Origin: Nocardia crassostreae
GTDB taxonomy: Bacteria > Actinomycetota > Actinomycetes > Mycobacteriales > Mycobacteriaceae
DNA: 64,000 nucleotides
Assembly: GCF_001613405.1 (NCBI RefSeq)
Contig: NZ_BDCH01000019.1
Coordinates: forward strand, 1 to 64,000
Direction of reading: 5' to 3'
The notes beneath the pieces are model-generated. The model saw nothing but the letters and a program-made list of their open reading frames with translations, was not told where the DNA came from and ran no database searches. Both the position numbers and the translations under genes were made by a program. Shown in pieces: positions 8,942 through 18,237 of this stretch; position 1 is the stretch's first letter, and each line of letters starts with the position of its first letter.

Positions 8942-9550
8942 GTGCCCGAGTTCGCCGCCGTCACCCCCGATGCCCTGACGAACCTGATCGCCGACCGCGC
9001 CGCGACTCTGCCCGCGCCCGCCGTCATTGCCGTGGACGCCGCCGACGCCGCGCGCCCGGTCCCGTTCGCACAAGCCATCGCCGCCCGCATCCGCGCCGCA
9101 GGCCGCCCCGCCGACGTCGTCTCCCTGCACGATTACGTCCGCCCCGCCTCCCTGCGCCTGGAGTACGACCCCATCGACGAATTCACCTACCGCACCGCCT
9201 GGTTCGACTATCCGGCGCTGGATCGTGAAGTCCTGAAACCACTGCGCAGCGATGGCCGCTGGCTCCCCGCCCTCTGGAACGAGCGGACCGACCGCTCCGC
9301 CCGTGCCCGCATCCGCACCGCCGCCCCCGCCATGGTCCTGCTCATAGCGGGCCCGATGCTCCTGGGCCGCGGCCTGCACTTCGACCTGACGGTCCGTCTG
9401 CGCATGTCGGAGTCCGCCCTGCGCCGCCGCACCGATCCGAGCGAGTCGTTCACCCTCGGCGCCTTGCGCGAACACGAGGGCACTCATTACGAAGATCCGG
9501 ACATCCTGGTCGCGTGGGATCACCCGGACCGCCCGGCCGTGCGCACCTGA
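8942..9550 (+). CDS. Uridine kinase-like protein with degenerate P-loop
   Basis: The product is about 202 residues from a GTG start at 8942; an upstream in-frame ATG at 8888 is less likely. The middle resembles actinobacterial uridine/cytidine kinase-like proteins: a FDYPALDREVLKPL segment like the substrate-binding loop, and MLLGRGLHFDLTVRLRMSE like the strand-and-lid region. The expected Walker A GxxGSGKS is replaced by VDAADAARPVPFA, so ATP binding in the usual way is doubtful. Product and substrate are uncertain. Confidence 0.65.
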   Translation: MPEFAAVTPDALTNLIADRAATLPAPAVIAVDAADAARPVPFAQAIAARIRAAGRPADVVSLHDYVRPASLRLEYDPIDEFTYRTAWFDYPALDREVLKPLRSDGRWLPALWNERTDRSARARIRTAAPAMVLLIAGPMLLGRGLHFDLTVRLRMSESALRRRTDPSESFTLGALREHEGTHYEDPDILVAWDHPDRPAVRT

Positions 9551-9674
9551 CGCGGCCGCGGTGGAACCCGTCACTGCCTGCTTCCCACCGCCCGCAATGG
9601 TGGGATGATCGACCCAGTCTGCGAATTCAGTGGGCGCGCACCGCATATCGGTGCGCGAGAACGAAGGAGCGAGC

Positions 9675-10538
9675 ATGACCATCGGAGTTCCCGGCGTCCG
9701 CATCGGCCATTGGTCGGATCCCGTAGGCGAAACCGGATGCACCGTCCTCACCCTCCCGCAATGGACCACCGCCTCCTGTGAGGTCCGTGGCGGCGCGCCC
9801 GCCACGCGTGAGCTCGATGCCCTGGCCCCGGACAAGACCGTCGCCGTCGTGGACGCCATTCTCCTCACCGGCGGTTCGGCTTTCGGCCTGGCCGCGGCGG
9901 ACGGCGTCATGCGGTATCTGGAGGAGCAGGGCCGGGGCGTCCCCACTCCCGGCGGAGCCGTTCCCATTGTCCCGACCATGGCCTTGTTCGACCTCGCTGT
10001 CGGCGATCCGGCCGCGCGCCCCACCGCGGACCACGGCTATGCCGCCGCGCAGGCCACCGGTGGCGACCAAATACTGCAGGGTCGGATCGGCGCGGGCTCC
10101 GGTGCGTACACCGCGCAGTGGCGCGGCCCCGATCATCGCCGTCCCGGCGGCATCGCCTATGCCGAGCGACGGTTGGACGATGTGATCGTCGGCGCCCTCT
10201 GCGTGGTCAATGCCTTCGGCGATATAGACACCGGCTCCGCCGAGATCTCCCTTGAGGCCGTGGCCCAGCTGAACCAGCCCTTCGATTTCGCGAATTCGCG
10301 CGCGCACACCACGATCGGCGCGGTCATCACCAATGCCCGCCTGAGCAAGGCCGACTGCCACATCGTCGCCCAAGGCGCCCACGACGGCCTCTCCCGAGCC
10401 CTCACCCCACCGCACACCCGCTTCGACGGCGACGGCTTCATCGCGGCCGCGACAGGTGAGGTCGACTCCAATGTCGATGTGGTCCGCCTGATGGCCCTGG
10501 CCACGGTGACCGAAGCCATCCGGTCACTGGCTTCCTGA
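9675..10538 (+). CDS. P1 family peptidase (S58, DmpA-like aminopeptidase)
   Basis: The 287-residue protein belongs to the DmpA/P1 family of N-terminal nucleophile hydrolases, which self-cleave to give alpha and beta chains. The N-terminus GVPGVRIGHWSDPVGETGCT and the LLTGGSAFGLAAADGVMRYLEE helix are characteristic. The processing and nucleophile region is RAHTTIGAVITNA. The ATG at 9675 follows AAGGAGCGAGC, a good ribosome binding site. The natural substrate is not evident. The DUF1990 gene follows 43 bp downstream on the same strand. Confidence 0.88.
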   Translation: MTIGVPGVRIGHWSDPVGETGCTVLTLPQWTTASCEVRGGAPATRELDALAPDKTVAVVDAILLTGGSAFGLAAADGVMRYLEEQGRGVPTPGGAVPIVPTMALFDLAVGDPAARPTADHGYAAAQATGGDQILQGRIGAGSGAYTAQWRGPDHRRPGGIAYAERRLDDVIVGALCVVNAFGDIDTGSAEISLEAVAQLNQPFDFANSRAHTTIGAVITNARLSKADCHIVAQGAHDGLSRALTPPHTRFDGDGFIAAATGEVDSNVDVVRLMALATVTEAIRSLAS

Positions 10539-10581
10539 TCGGCTAGGGTCGCGTACCGGACACGTCCAGCCGAGGAGCCGC

Positions 10582-11133
10582 ATGCCTTTCGATCCGCCCC
10601 ACGACGTGGCATTCAGCTATCCGGCCATCGGTGCGACCGCCCCCGCCCGCCCTGACTGGCCCACCGTGATTCCCACCTTCCGGCACTACGACCGGACCGT
10701 CGCGATCGGCCGGGGCGACGCCGATTGGCTCGCCACCGTGGACGCCGTGCTCACCTGGGGTATCAAGCGGCGCAGCGGTTTTCGGATCACTCCCCTGGGC
10801 GTGGCCGCCGACCGCGTCACGGCGGGCGCCGACTACCGCATCAGCGCCTTTTTCGGGCCGTTCGCGGTGCACGAGCCGGTCCGCGTGGTCGCCGTGGTCG
10901 ACACCCCCACCCGCGCCGGTTTCGCCTACGGCACCCTGCCCGGCCATCCGGTCTCCGGCGAGGAAGCCTTCGTCGTGCACCGCGATCCCGACGGCACGGT
11001 CTTCCTGACGCTGCGCTCCCTGACCCGCCCGGCGCGTTCTGGCCCCTGGCGCGCCCTGTTCCCGATCCTCCCGCAAGCCCAGCGTTTCTATCGCCGCCGC
11101 TACCTGCGCGCCCTCACCCGCGGCGGCTCGTAA
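10582..11133 (+). CDS. DUF1990 family protein
   Basis: This 183-residue protein matches the DUF1990 pattern: an N-terminal SYPAIGAT segment, then FAYGTLPGHPVSGEEAFVV, and a C-terminal QRFYRRRYLRAL helix. The function is unknown in bacteria. It follows the P1 peptidase gene closely on the same strand and may share its transcript. It has no signal peptide or membrane segments. Confidence 0.82.
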   Translation: MPFDPPHDVAFSYPAIGATAPARPDWPTVIPTFRHYDRTVAIGRGDADWLATVDAVLTWGIKRRSGFRITPLGVAADRVTAGADYRISAFFGPFAVHEPVRVVAVVDTPTRAGFAYGTLPGHPVSGEEAFVVHRDPDGTVFLTLRSLTRPARSGPWRALFPILPQAQRFYRRRYLRALTRGGS

Positions 11134-11158
11134 ATGACTCGGTCCCAGGATGATTCGG

Positions 11159-12009
11159 TCATGTCAGGGCTCGCCGTAGGCGCTGGGCGAACTCCTCCTC
11201 ACGGCCCGCCAGTTGGGGATGGTCCCTGACGGAGGCGGGCCAGTCGACATTGGTGGTGATGTAGTCGACGAGCCGGGCGTAGCTGCCGTAGTCCCGGTAG
11301 TCCTCCTCGGGGTGGAGGGTTCGGTCCAGGACCTCGCTCGGGAGGTGGCAGTGCTCGGCGAGGAGGACGGCGTCGTAGAGGTCTTTGCCGCGGGGGTACT
11401 CGTCTCTCGCCAGCCATAGGAGTTTCCAGGCCAGGGAGAGTTCGGGGGTGGCGGCGTTCAGGACGGCGGAGACGCCGGGGCGGGCCATACGAGGTATCCG
11501 GGTGAGGATGGGTGGCTGCGCCAACGGCTGCCCGAATACGAAGTCGATTTGCACTGAGCCCGAAGGAATGTCCTGATCGACTGCGGTCCAGGGCAGGAGC
11601 AGGCGACGGCCGGGGACGGTGTCGTAGGTCCAGATGTCGTCGGTGGCGGCCATATCGGCGTGGAAGCGGATGACGCTGTCGGCGGCCTGTGCGGCGAGTT
11701 CGGCCTGCTCGGCGATATCGACGAACATGTCGCCGACTCGCTCGTCGCCGAGTCGCCACTGGCCGCGAACCATGCCCGCCCGGTGTCGGGGTCCGCGAAC
11801 TGGGGCTCGGTGAGTCGCAATCCGTTGCTGTGGTGGTCCATGGCGACGTCGTAGTACAGGTGCTGGACCACGCCGTCGCCGAAAACCGGTGCGACGGTGC
11901 GAGGTAGATCCTGGGCGGCGCGGGTGGCCTCGGACAAGGGCGCGTTCGGGGCGAGGTGCTCTCTCGAGCCGTGGCGGCGCTGGAAGTCCTCCCAAGAACC
12001 GGCGGTCAT
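11159..12009 (-). pseudogene. AbiEii-like nucleotidyltransferase gene, frameshifted and apparently missing its core
   Basis: The N-terminal part (from ATG 12009, MTAGSWEDFQRRHGSREHL) is open to about residue 85 (TGRAWFAA). The C-terminal part, WRLGDERVGDMFVDIAEQAE onward, is in another frame and ends at 11159. The two meet near 11740-11770. AbiEii/AbiGii-type proteins carry a GS...DxD catalytic motif between these regions, and I cannot find it in any frame, so an internal deletion plus frameshift seems likely. The family assignment rests on overall resemblance. The gene starts inside the stop codon of the 217-residue gene upstream (ATGA). Confidence 0.6.
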
Positions 12010-12659
12010 GGCTGCTGCCCTTCGGTGATCCACCCGGCGTCGATCGATTCGTCGCTGTCGTGGACGACGAATTCGCGCTCTACGGAGAGTATTTCGTAGT
12101 CGGTCAGTGCGGCGAGCAGGGTTTCCAGGCGGGCCGCCGCTGTGGTGTCGCCGACTCGGCGGCAGCGTTGGGTGACGAAACGTTCGGTGCGGCCGTCCGG
12201 GCGGGTGCGGCGGGCGTTGGCGGAGAGGTGGGCGGCGTGGATGACGGCTATCGCGGTCAGGGCGGTGGAGTCGGTGTCCGGAGGTAGCAGGAGCTTGATG
12301 TGGTGTTCGAAGTAGTAGCGGGGGTCGAGGGACCGCGTGTCGGATTGCGGGACGCCCTCCGCCCACGGCGCGGCCTCGATCTTGGTGCGCACCACCGGGA
12401 ATCCGTCACCGGACAAGCGAGCCGCAAGGTGTTCCACCGCGACGCGAACGGCCTCGAACGATCCCGATCGCCGCACGGTGATCATCGGCTGCTGGGGAAC
12501 TCGACCCCGGTCCAGGACGATGTGGATGAACTTCAGATCGTTGGCGGCGGCATAGGTTTCGAAGGCGTCGATCTCGGCGCCGGTGTCCGCGCGGACGGTC
12601 AGGTGCGCTTCGAAATCGCCGTGGAATGCCGGTGCTGTGGTGGTTGTCACCAAGACCAT
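12006..12659 (-). CDS. Conserved hypothetical protein paired with the AbiEii-like gene
   Basis: I do not recognise this 217-residue protein. It is soluble, with no signal peptide, and has a two-part look: an N-terminal half (FEAHLTVRADTGAEIDAFE) and a second half beginning YYFEHHIKLLLPPD. The two halves may be related alpha/beta repeats. Its stop overlaps the start of the damaged nucleotidyltransferase gene, so the two were translated together. It might be the partner of that toxin-like gene, but this is inference from position only. Confidence 0.6.
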   Translation of the reverse strand: MVLVTTTTAPAFHGDFEAHLTVRADTGAEIDAFETYAAANDLKFIHIVLDRGRVPQQPMITVRRSGSFEAVRVAVEHLAARLSGDGFPVVRTKIEAAPWAEGVPQSDTRSLDPRYYFEHHIKLLLPPDTDSTALTAIAVIHAAHLSANARRTRPDGRTERFVTQRCRRVGDTTAAARLETLLAALTDYEILSVEREFVVHDSDESIDAGWITEGQQP

Positions 12660-12786
12660 TTTTCCAAACCGCGAACTCGCCGTCGCGTGGATTTTCGCGG
12701 GCTATGAAGGCGCGAAATCTCGTGTCCGTGCAATGGATTACGGCGCATCCGCGAAATCCGCGGGGTGCAGTCGGTACAACGGAGTG

Positions 12787-13725
12787 GTGAACGCTTCGAA
12801 GATCTGGGCTCTGTTCGCGTGTGTCGCCGCCGCATCCGTCGTCCTGGTCCGGCCCGCCGCGGCGGCCCCGCAGGAGGCGTGGATGGTTGGTGAAATCCCT
12901 ATTGGAGAACGTATTTCGCAGGTCGACGTCTATTCCCCGGCCATGAACCGGGTCGTGTCCAATCGGGTGATCCGGGCCGTGGACGGTCCGGCGCCGACGC
13001 TGTACCTTCTGACCGGCGCGGGCGGAGGCGAGGATGGCATCTCGTGGTGGGACGACACCGATATCCGGGAGTTCTTCGCGGACAAGAACGTCAATGTGGT
13101 GCTGCCGACCGGAGGGGCGTTCAGTCTCTACACCGACTGGATTGCCGATGATCCGATTGCGGGTCGAAATCGCTGGCAGACCTACCTGACCGCGGAACTG
13201 CCCGGGATCATCGACGCGCGATTCGGCACCAGCGGCCGCAATGCCATCGCCGGGGTGTCCATGAGTGCGGGATCGGCCATCGATCGCGCCATTCAAGCGA
13301 GCGAGAAGTATAGTGCGGTCGCGTCTTACAGCGGCTGCCCCTGGACCTCGGATTCCACCGGCGTCGCCATGGCCAGCGCCGTGGTCCTGCGCGGCGGCGG
13401 GAATCCCGGCAATATGTGGGGCCCGCCCGGCGGTGCGGTGTGGCGCTCGCACGATCCCTACCTCACCGCGGATCGCCTGCGCGGCAAGACCGTCTACCTC
13501 TCGGCCGCCACCGGCATTCCGGGCGCGATCGATCAGGGCGGCATCCCCTCCCCCGTCATCGAGGCGATCGCCGGTTCGTGCACGTCGGCCTTCGCCGCGC
13601 GCCTGACCCAACTCGGCATGCCCCCGATCCATGTCAGCAGACCGGTGGGCTCACACACCTGGGGCCAGTTCCAAACCGATCTCCACGATTCCTGGCCCCA
13701 CCTGGCCCGCGCCATCGGAGCCTGA
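12787..13725 (+). CDS. Secreted esterase of the antigen 85/FrmB alpha/beta-hydrolase type
   Basis: The product is about 312 residues from a GTG at 12787. It begins with a signal peptide (KIWALFACVAAASVVLV, cleaved after a run of alanines). The mature part is an alpha/beta hydrolase: nucleophile elbow GVSMSAGSA and the catalytic His in VGSHTWGQFQ. This layout matches the esterase D/antigen 85 group, which includes mycolyltransferases of mycolic-acid bacteria. Whether this one moves mycolates or hydrolyses small esters cannot be decided. An ATG upstream near 12733 is a possible alternative start, but it would bury the signal peptide. Confidence 0.8.
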   Translation: MNASKIWALFACVAAASVVLVRPAAAAPQEAWMVGEIPIGERISQVDVYSPAMNRVVSNRVIRAVDGPAPTLYLLTGAGGGEDGISWWDDTDIREFFADKNVNVVLPTGGAFSLYTDWIADDPIAGRNRWQTYLTAELPGIIDARFGTSGRNAIAGVSMSAGSAIDRAIQASEKYSAVASYSGCPWTSDSTGVAMASAVVLRGGGNPGNMWGPPGGAVWRSHDPYLTADRLRGKTVYLSAATGIPGAIDQGGIPSPVIEAIAGSCTSAFAARLTQLGMPPIHVSRPVGSHTWGQFQTDLHDSWPHLARAIGA

Positions 13726-13755
13726 CCCGACCCGCCATCGGCCGCGATGTCGCCC

Positions 13756-14556
13756 CTACGGCTGGGGGCGGACGGTGAGGATCTGCTGGGCGGATCCGAT
13801 GGGGCCTCGGGTGTCGTGCAGGACGGTGGTGGTCAGACCCTGCCCGGTGTGACCGAAGACGACGCTGGTGTCCAGGCCGGTCCAGAGCCCCTCGGGTTGG
13901 CGGTAGAGGTGGATGGTCAGGTCCAGGTTGGGGAACATCCATTTGGTGGGTTCCTGCCGGACGGCAATGCCATTGGCGGTGTCGACCAGGGCGATATAGG
14001 ACGCGAGGGTGCTCGCCTGTTCGCCCGCCACCAGGTCCAGCGGCGTCGAGACCCACATGGTGGTCCGACCGGGCTGCGGGGTGCCGACCGCGCGGGTGTC
14101 GAGAGAGGCAATGTATCCGCCGAGCCAGACCGAGGTCAGCGGCCAGGCGGACAGAGACTCGGGATTCGGGAGACGAACGGGTTCGCCGCCTGCGACGCTG
14201 TCGGTGTCATCGCCGCTGAGGAACCACGCGCGCGCGGCCACCACGCTGCGGCCCGCAATGACGACCGCGGCCTGGACGAGTTCGATGGTGCGGCCGGGCC
14301 GGAGGGTTTCGACATGGATGTCGAACTCCTCGAACCCGATGCGGCCGAGGATGTCGAACCTGATACGGCTCATTGTCAGCGCGGCGCGTCGCTCGCTCGC
14401 CCGTGCTCGTTCGATTTCGTGCACGATCAGCCCGCCCAGTGGGCTGAAGTGCTGCTCGTCGGTGGCCCACGCGCCGCTCGCGTGTCCGGTCGGGACGAAG
14501 CGGTGCGCACCGACTCGTCGGAAGTAGCTGGACTCGGGCCCGGTCGCATCGATCAT
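13756..14556 (-). CDS. Thioesterase-family protein (double hot-dog, acyl-CoA thioesterase-like)
   Basis: The 266-residue protein has the two-domain layout of TesB-like proteins: HFSPLGGLIVHEIERA in the first half and LDLTIHLYRQPEGLWTGLDT in the second, close to 4HBT_3 family members of Mycobacteriales. The ATG at 14554-14556 is preferred; a TTG lies three codons upstream. It is transcribed divergently from a TetR gene 88 bp away, so that regulator may control it. The acyl substrate is unknown. Confidence 0.8.
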   Translation of the reverse strand: MIDATGPESSYFRRVGAHRFVPTGHASGAWATDEQHFSPLGGLIVHEIERARASERRAALTMSRIRFDILGRIGFEEFDIHVETLRPGRTIELVQAAVVIAGRSVVAARAWFLSGDDTDSVAGGEPVRLPNPESLSAWPLTSVWLGGYIASLDTRAVGTPQPGRTTMWVSTPLDLVAGEQASTLASYIALVDTANGIAVRQEPTKWMFPNLDLTIHLYRQPEGLWTGLDTSVVFGHTGQGLTTTVLHDTRGPIGSAQQILTVRPQP

Positions 14557-14644
14557 GCTTATCAACCTACGGGTCGAACTTTCGTCCCACTAGTCGTATT
14601 GCCGCCTTTGTGGTTTACTTCACGACCCCGGATATGATCGGGCG

Positions 14645-15271
14645 ATGACTTCGACCGTGGACCAGGAGGCCGCTCCCGCCGGGCGCGCCGCGCGCCGCCG
14701 TGACCGCCGCAAGGCGGAGATGATCGCGGTCGCGCTGCAGATCCTGTCCAGCAGCGGGTATCAGGGCATGCGGTTCGAGGACGTGGCCGAGCGCACCGAT
14801 ATCGCCAAAGCCACGCTGTACCACTACTTTCCGAGCAAGGACGCCTTGGTGTCGGCGGCCTTGGAGAAGCTGACCTCCGATGTGCTGCTCCGTCTCGGCG
14901 AGGCCCTCGACGCCGTGTCCGACCGATCGACGACCGAGCAACTGCGCACGCTTGTCGCCGAGCAGTTGCACATTCTGACCGTGCTGTATCCCGAAGTGGG
15001 CAAGCTGTTCTCGTTCCCCGCGCCCTGGCCCGACGAGCACAGCGATGCCATCAAGACCATGCGCCGCCGCCACGACCGGCTCTTTCGCGAGGTCATCGAC
15101 CGCGGTATCGAGTCCGGCGAATTCGATTGCCCGGACCCGTCGGTGGCCTTGCACTGTCTGCACGGCATCCTCAATCACGCGTCCATCTGGTTGCGCCCGG
15201 AGGGCGACCCGGACGACCGGACCCGCGACGCGGTGGTCGGCGAATCGCTGCGGCTGTTCGTCCGGGCCTGA
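14645..15271 (+). CDS. TetR family transcriptional regulator
   Basis: The 208-residue protein has the TetR N-terminal helix-turn-helix (AVALQILSSSGYQGMRFEDVAERTDIAKATLYHYFPSK, residues about 27-65) preceded by an arginine-rich tail. The C-terminal helices would bind a ligand that cannot be inferred. Its divergent thioesterase neighbour makes a lipid-related effector plausible. Confidence 0.93.
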   Translation: MTSTVDQEAAPAGRAARRRDRRKAEMIAVALQILSSSGYQGMRFEDVAERTDIAKATLYHYFPSKDALVSAALEKLTSDVLLRLGEALDAVSDRSTTEQLRTLVAEQLHILTVLYPEVGKLFSFPAPWPDEHSDAIKTMRRRHDRLFREVIDRGIESGEFDCPDPSVALHCLHGILNHASIWLRPEGDPDDRTRDAVVGESLRLFVRA

Positions 15272-15297
15272 CTCCGGCCGTCCGATGACCCGCCCGC

Positions 15298-15711
15298 TCA
15301 GGCCGGGAACTGGGTGACGCGCGTGTTCCGGAAGGTGGTGAACAACCAGGTTCCGTTGGCGCGCACCGCGACTCGGGTTTGAATGGATTGCTCGTCGGGT
15401 CCGGCGGGGTTGTCGGGGCGGCTCGGGCGCACGCCCTGGGTGATCATTACCGCGGTATCGGGGGCGGGGAACCGGATTTTCAGGGTGCCCGGCTCGGACA
15501 TGCGGGTGCCCTTCATGAAGCCGTCGAAACCCTTCTGCATCTCGATGGCCATTTCTTCGCGGCCTTGAATGAATTCGCCGATGACCGAGACGAAATCGGC
15601 GTCGTCGGTGAAGGTGGCGGCGAAGGCCGGGCCGTCGCCCGCGGCCCAGGCGTCGGCTTGGGCTTGCAGCAGGGTGCGCAGGGCGGATTCGTCGTGCGAG
15701 GTGTTGGTCAT
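15298..15711 (-). CDS. SnoaL-like / SgcJ-EcaC family protein
   Basis: The 137-residue protein is an NTF2-like cone fold of the SgcJ/EcaC group. It starts with ALRTLLQAQADAWAAGDGPAFAATFTDDADFVS and ends with a TWLFTTFRNTRV strand. Such proteins are small cytosolic isomerases, hydrolases or binding proteins, and the activity here is unknown. It begins four bases after the stop of the membrane protein gene upstream, so the two form an operon. Confidence 0.85.
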   Translation of the reverse strand: MTNTSHDESALRTLLQAQADAWAAGDGPAFAATFTDDADFVSVIGEFIQGREEMAIEMQKGFDGFMKGTRMSEPGTLKIRFPAPDTAVMITQGVRPSRPDNPAGPDEQSIQTRVAVRANGTWLFTTFRNTRVTQFPA

Positions 15712-15715
15712 GGGT

Positions 15716-16123
15716 TCACCGATCCTTGTGGAGGCCGAGGTATTCGGCGGTGGCGAAGAGGGCGACGACTGCGGCGCCGATCAGGAGGAATGCGCTGCCC
15801 CAGGCGGTCAGGGAGAGCACGTCCGTGAAGGCGAGGATGGTCAGGGTCACGGCGGACAGCGCGTTGACGATCACGACGGTGACCGCCGGGCGGGTCGGGA
15901 TGGCCGGGTAGCCCGCGATGAGCAGGAGCGCGACCGCACCGCCGAGCATGGCGACGCCGAAGGGGGCCGACCAGGCTGTCGGCATGCCGAGGGGTTCGCG
16001 CAGGACAGGTGCGGCGGCGAGCATGAAGGCGCCGAAAACGCCTGTGCCCCAGCCGTCCAGACGCAGTGCCGTGCGCAGGGGATCGGGTCCGGTATCGATG
16101 GCCGGAAGAGTTGTCGCTGCCAT
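15716..16123 (-). CDS. Hypothetical four-helix membrane protein
   Basis: This 135-residue protein has four hydrophobic segments, around residues 29-43, 50-72, 81-100 and 104-126, and short charged ends. I do not recognise the family. It is the first gene of a two-gene operon with the SnoaL-like gene and is divergent from the XRE regulator at 16209. Confidence 0.75.
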   Translation of the reverse strand: MAATTLPAIDTGPDPLRTALRLDGWGTGVFGAFMLAAAPVLREPLGMPTAWSAPFGVAMLGGAVALLLIAGYPAIPTRPAVTVVIVNALSAVTLTILAFTDVLSLTAWGSAFLLIGAAVVALFATAEYLGLHKDR

Positions 16124-16208
16124 GGAGTCGACGGTGCCAGCCCGACGGTCATGGTCTCAATGACCTCGGAGTTCATGGCCGCCCACCCGCCCTGGCTAAT
16201 CTGGGTGT

Positions 16209-17036
16209 GTGGCGCGTGTGGTTCGGGAGTCCGGGGTAGGTGTGCTGCTGCGGGAATGGCGGCAGCGGCGGCGGTTGATTCAGCTGGATCTGGCGCTGGC
16301 GGCCGACAGTTCGGCGCGGCACGTGTCGTATGTCGAGACCGGGAAGGCGCAGCCCAGCCGCGCGATGGTGCTGAAGCTGTGCGAGGTCCTGGATGTGCCC
16401 CTACGGGAACGCAATACCGTGCTGCTCGCGGGCGGGTATGCGCCGGAATACCGGGAGAGCAGCCTCGACGATGCGGAGATGGCGTCGGCGCGGGCGGCCT
16501 TGGATGCCATGTTGACCGCGCACGAACCGTATCCGGCGGTGGTGGTGGACCGGTATTGGAATGTGGTCGCCACCAATCGGTCGATGGGGCTGTTCGACGA
16601 TGCGGTGCCCGCCGAGCTGGCCGATCGCCCGCCGAATGTGTACCGGCTCGCGCTGTATCCCGAGAGTCCCTCCGCCCCGGCGCATATGGTGAACTACCGC
16701 CAGGTCCGCGCCTGGCTGCTGGAGCGCCTGCTCCGCCAGGTCAATGCCACCGGGGATCCGATCCTGCGCGAACTGTACGACGAGGTCTCGGCCTATCCGT
16801 TCCCGCCCGAGACCGAGGATGCCGACGAACCGCTGACGAGCCCGTTCGCGGTGCCACTGCGCATCCGCACCCCGATGGGTGAGCTGCGCATGTTCAGCAC
16901 CATGGTCACCTTCGGCGCCCCGGCGGATGTCACCCTCTCCGAGCTGGCGATCGAATTGTTCTATCCCCTGGACGATTTCACCGCGACGACGCTGCGCGCC
17001 CTGGCGAGCGTCACGGCCGGTCGCGACGGGATCTGA
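16209..17036 (+). CDS. XRE family regulator with MmyB-like ligand domain
   Basis: The 275-residue protein has an N-terminal Cro/C1-type helix-turn-helix (LREWRQRRRLIQLDLALAAD...SYVETGKAQPSRAMVLKL). A MmyB-like C-terminal domain follows (YPAVVVDRYWNVVATNRSM), of the fold that binds fatty-acid-like ligands in MltR-type regulators. The start is GTG. It probably controls the divergent membrane/SnoaL operon. Its 3 prime end overlaps the convergent MHYT gene by 26 bp. Confidence 0.92.
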   Translation: MARVVRESGVGVLLREWRQRRRLIQLDLALAADSSARHVSYVETGKAQPSRAMVLKLCEVLDVPLRERNTVLLAGGYAPEYRESSLDDAEMASARAALDAMLTAHEPYPAVVVDRYWNVVATNRSMGLFDDAVPAELADRPPNVYRLALYPESPSAPAHMVNYRQVRAWLLERLLRQVNATGDPILRELYDEVSAYPFPPETEDADEPLTSPFAVPLRIRTPMGELRMFSTMVTFGAPADVTLSELAIELFYPLDDFTATTLRALASVTAGRDGI

Positions 17037-17868
17037 AGGTCTCGGTGGGAAAGTCGTCGGGATCGAACCGATGCCGCACGGCCCCGTCCGCACTGGGCCA
17101 GTAGCGGCTGGCGTACTGGCCGCGGATGCGGCTGAGATCGGGCTCGTCGACATCGGTGATGCCGACCTGCAACAGCATCAGCAAAGTGACCATGCTGACC
17201 GCGATGATGAGCAGCGTCAGCAACTGCCCGGGATTGGCCCCCGGCGGAATATGCATGTCCATGTGCTCGGCGACATGCGCGCGCATGGAGTACATCCCGG
17301 TGTAATGCATGCCGCACACCGCGATTCCCATGATGAGCGCCGCACCGATGGTGGCGATCAAACCGCGCACGTGCAGCGCGAACCACAGCGCCGCCGTGGC
17401 GGCGACCACCGCGATGGCCAGCGACAACAGCACGATCCACGAGTCGTAGCGCACCGCCGCATTGGTTTTCATGGCGTACATCCCCGAGTAGTGCATGGCC
17501 CCGACCCCCAGACCGGTCACCGTCCCGCCGGTGAGCAGCGCGAACGCCTCTCCCCCGTGCCGGTGCACCACGATCGACAGCCCCAGCCACACCACCCCCA
17601 TGGCGATGAGTGCGCTGATCACCGTGATCGGCACGTTGTAGCGAATCGTCGCCTCCCGCACCGAAAACCCCAGCATCGCAATGAAATGCATAACCCATAT
17701 CCCGGTCCCGCCCAGGGCGACGGCCCCGATCGCAACCCACCCGCGATGCCCGGTCTGAGCGCGCGCCCGCACCATGCACCGCAGCGCCAGCAACGACCCC
17801 GTGACGGACATGACATAGGCCAGCGTGGGAGTCAGCCAGCCATAGGTGAATTGGTCGATTTCCAGCAT
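17011..17868 (-). CDS. MHYT domain integral membrane sensor
   Basis: The 285-residue protein has about seven membrane helices. The MHYT-type motifs are visible as MHFIAMLGF, MHYSGMYAM and MHYTGMYSM, which are thought to bind copper and sense oxygen, CO or NO. There is no GGDEF, EAL, kinase or other output domain after the membrane part, only a short polar tail of about 55 residues. It therefore belongs to the stand-alone actinobacterial type, whose output is unknown. Confidence 0.9.
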   Translation of the reverse strand: MLEIDQFTYGWLTPTLAYVMSVTGSLLALRCMVRARAQTGHRGWVAIGAVALGGTGIWVMHFIAMLGFSVREATIRYNVPITVISALIAMGVVWLGLSIVVHRHGGEAFALLTGGTVTGLGVGAMHYSGMYAMKTNAAVRYDSWIVLLSLAIAVVAATAALWFALHVRGLIATIGAALIMGIAVCGMHYTGMYSMRAHVAEHMDMHIPPGANPGQLLTLLIIAVSMVTLLMLLQVGITDVDEPDLSRIRGQYASRYWPSADGAVRHRFDPDDFPTETFRSRRDRP

Positions 17869-18237
17869 GCGGACTCCTTGCCAGAAGCTCTAACGTCGAC
17901 TGTTCACCGGTGATAGCGCCGAACACTAGCCACGAAATGCCAGGTAGTAAATTTGCCGCAGCACAATACTGGAAAAGTTGCCGAGTTTGCTGGAGCGTAT
18001 GCGCGCTGGTAGCGAGACTGCGCTGCCAATACCAGGCACCACGATTTCACGTCTAGCACCCTGGACGCCCAGCGTCCGTCTCGCAACTTCCGGCAGTCGG
18101 CGAGGGCATCGACCGAGACCGAATAGCTTGCTGCGAAACGCTTATCGTGGAATCGTTGAAATGGGCTGGGGAGCTTCAACAGGCGGCGATCGTGACCGCT
18201 CCGTGCCGCCGCCGCGATCCGGACGAGCGGAGGGGGA
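17869..18237. other. Intergenic region, AT-richer than its surroundings
   Basis: About 370 bp lie between the MHYT gene and the small TPR-like gene, which are divergent. No open frame here has a plausible start, composition or motif. It should hold the promoters of both neighbours. I see no clear inverted repeat or known box. Confidence 0.5.
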
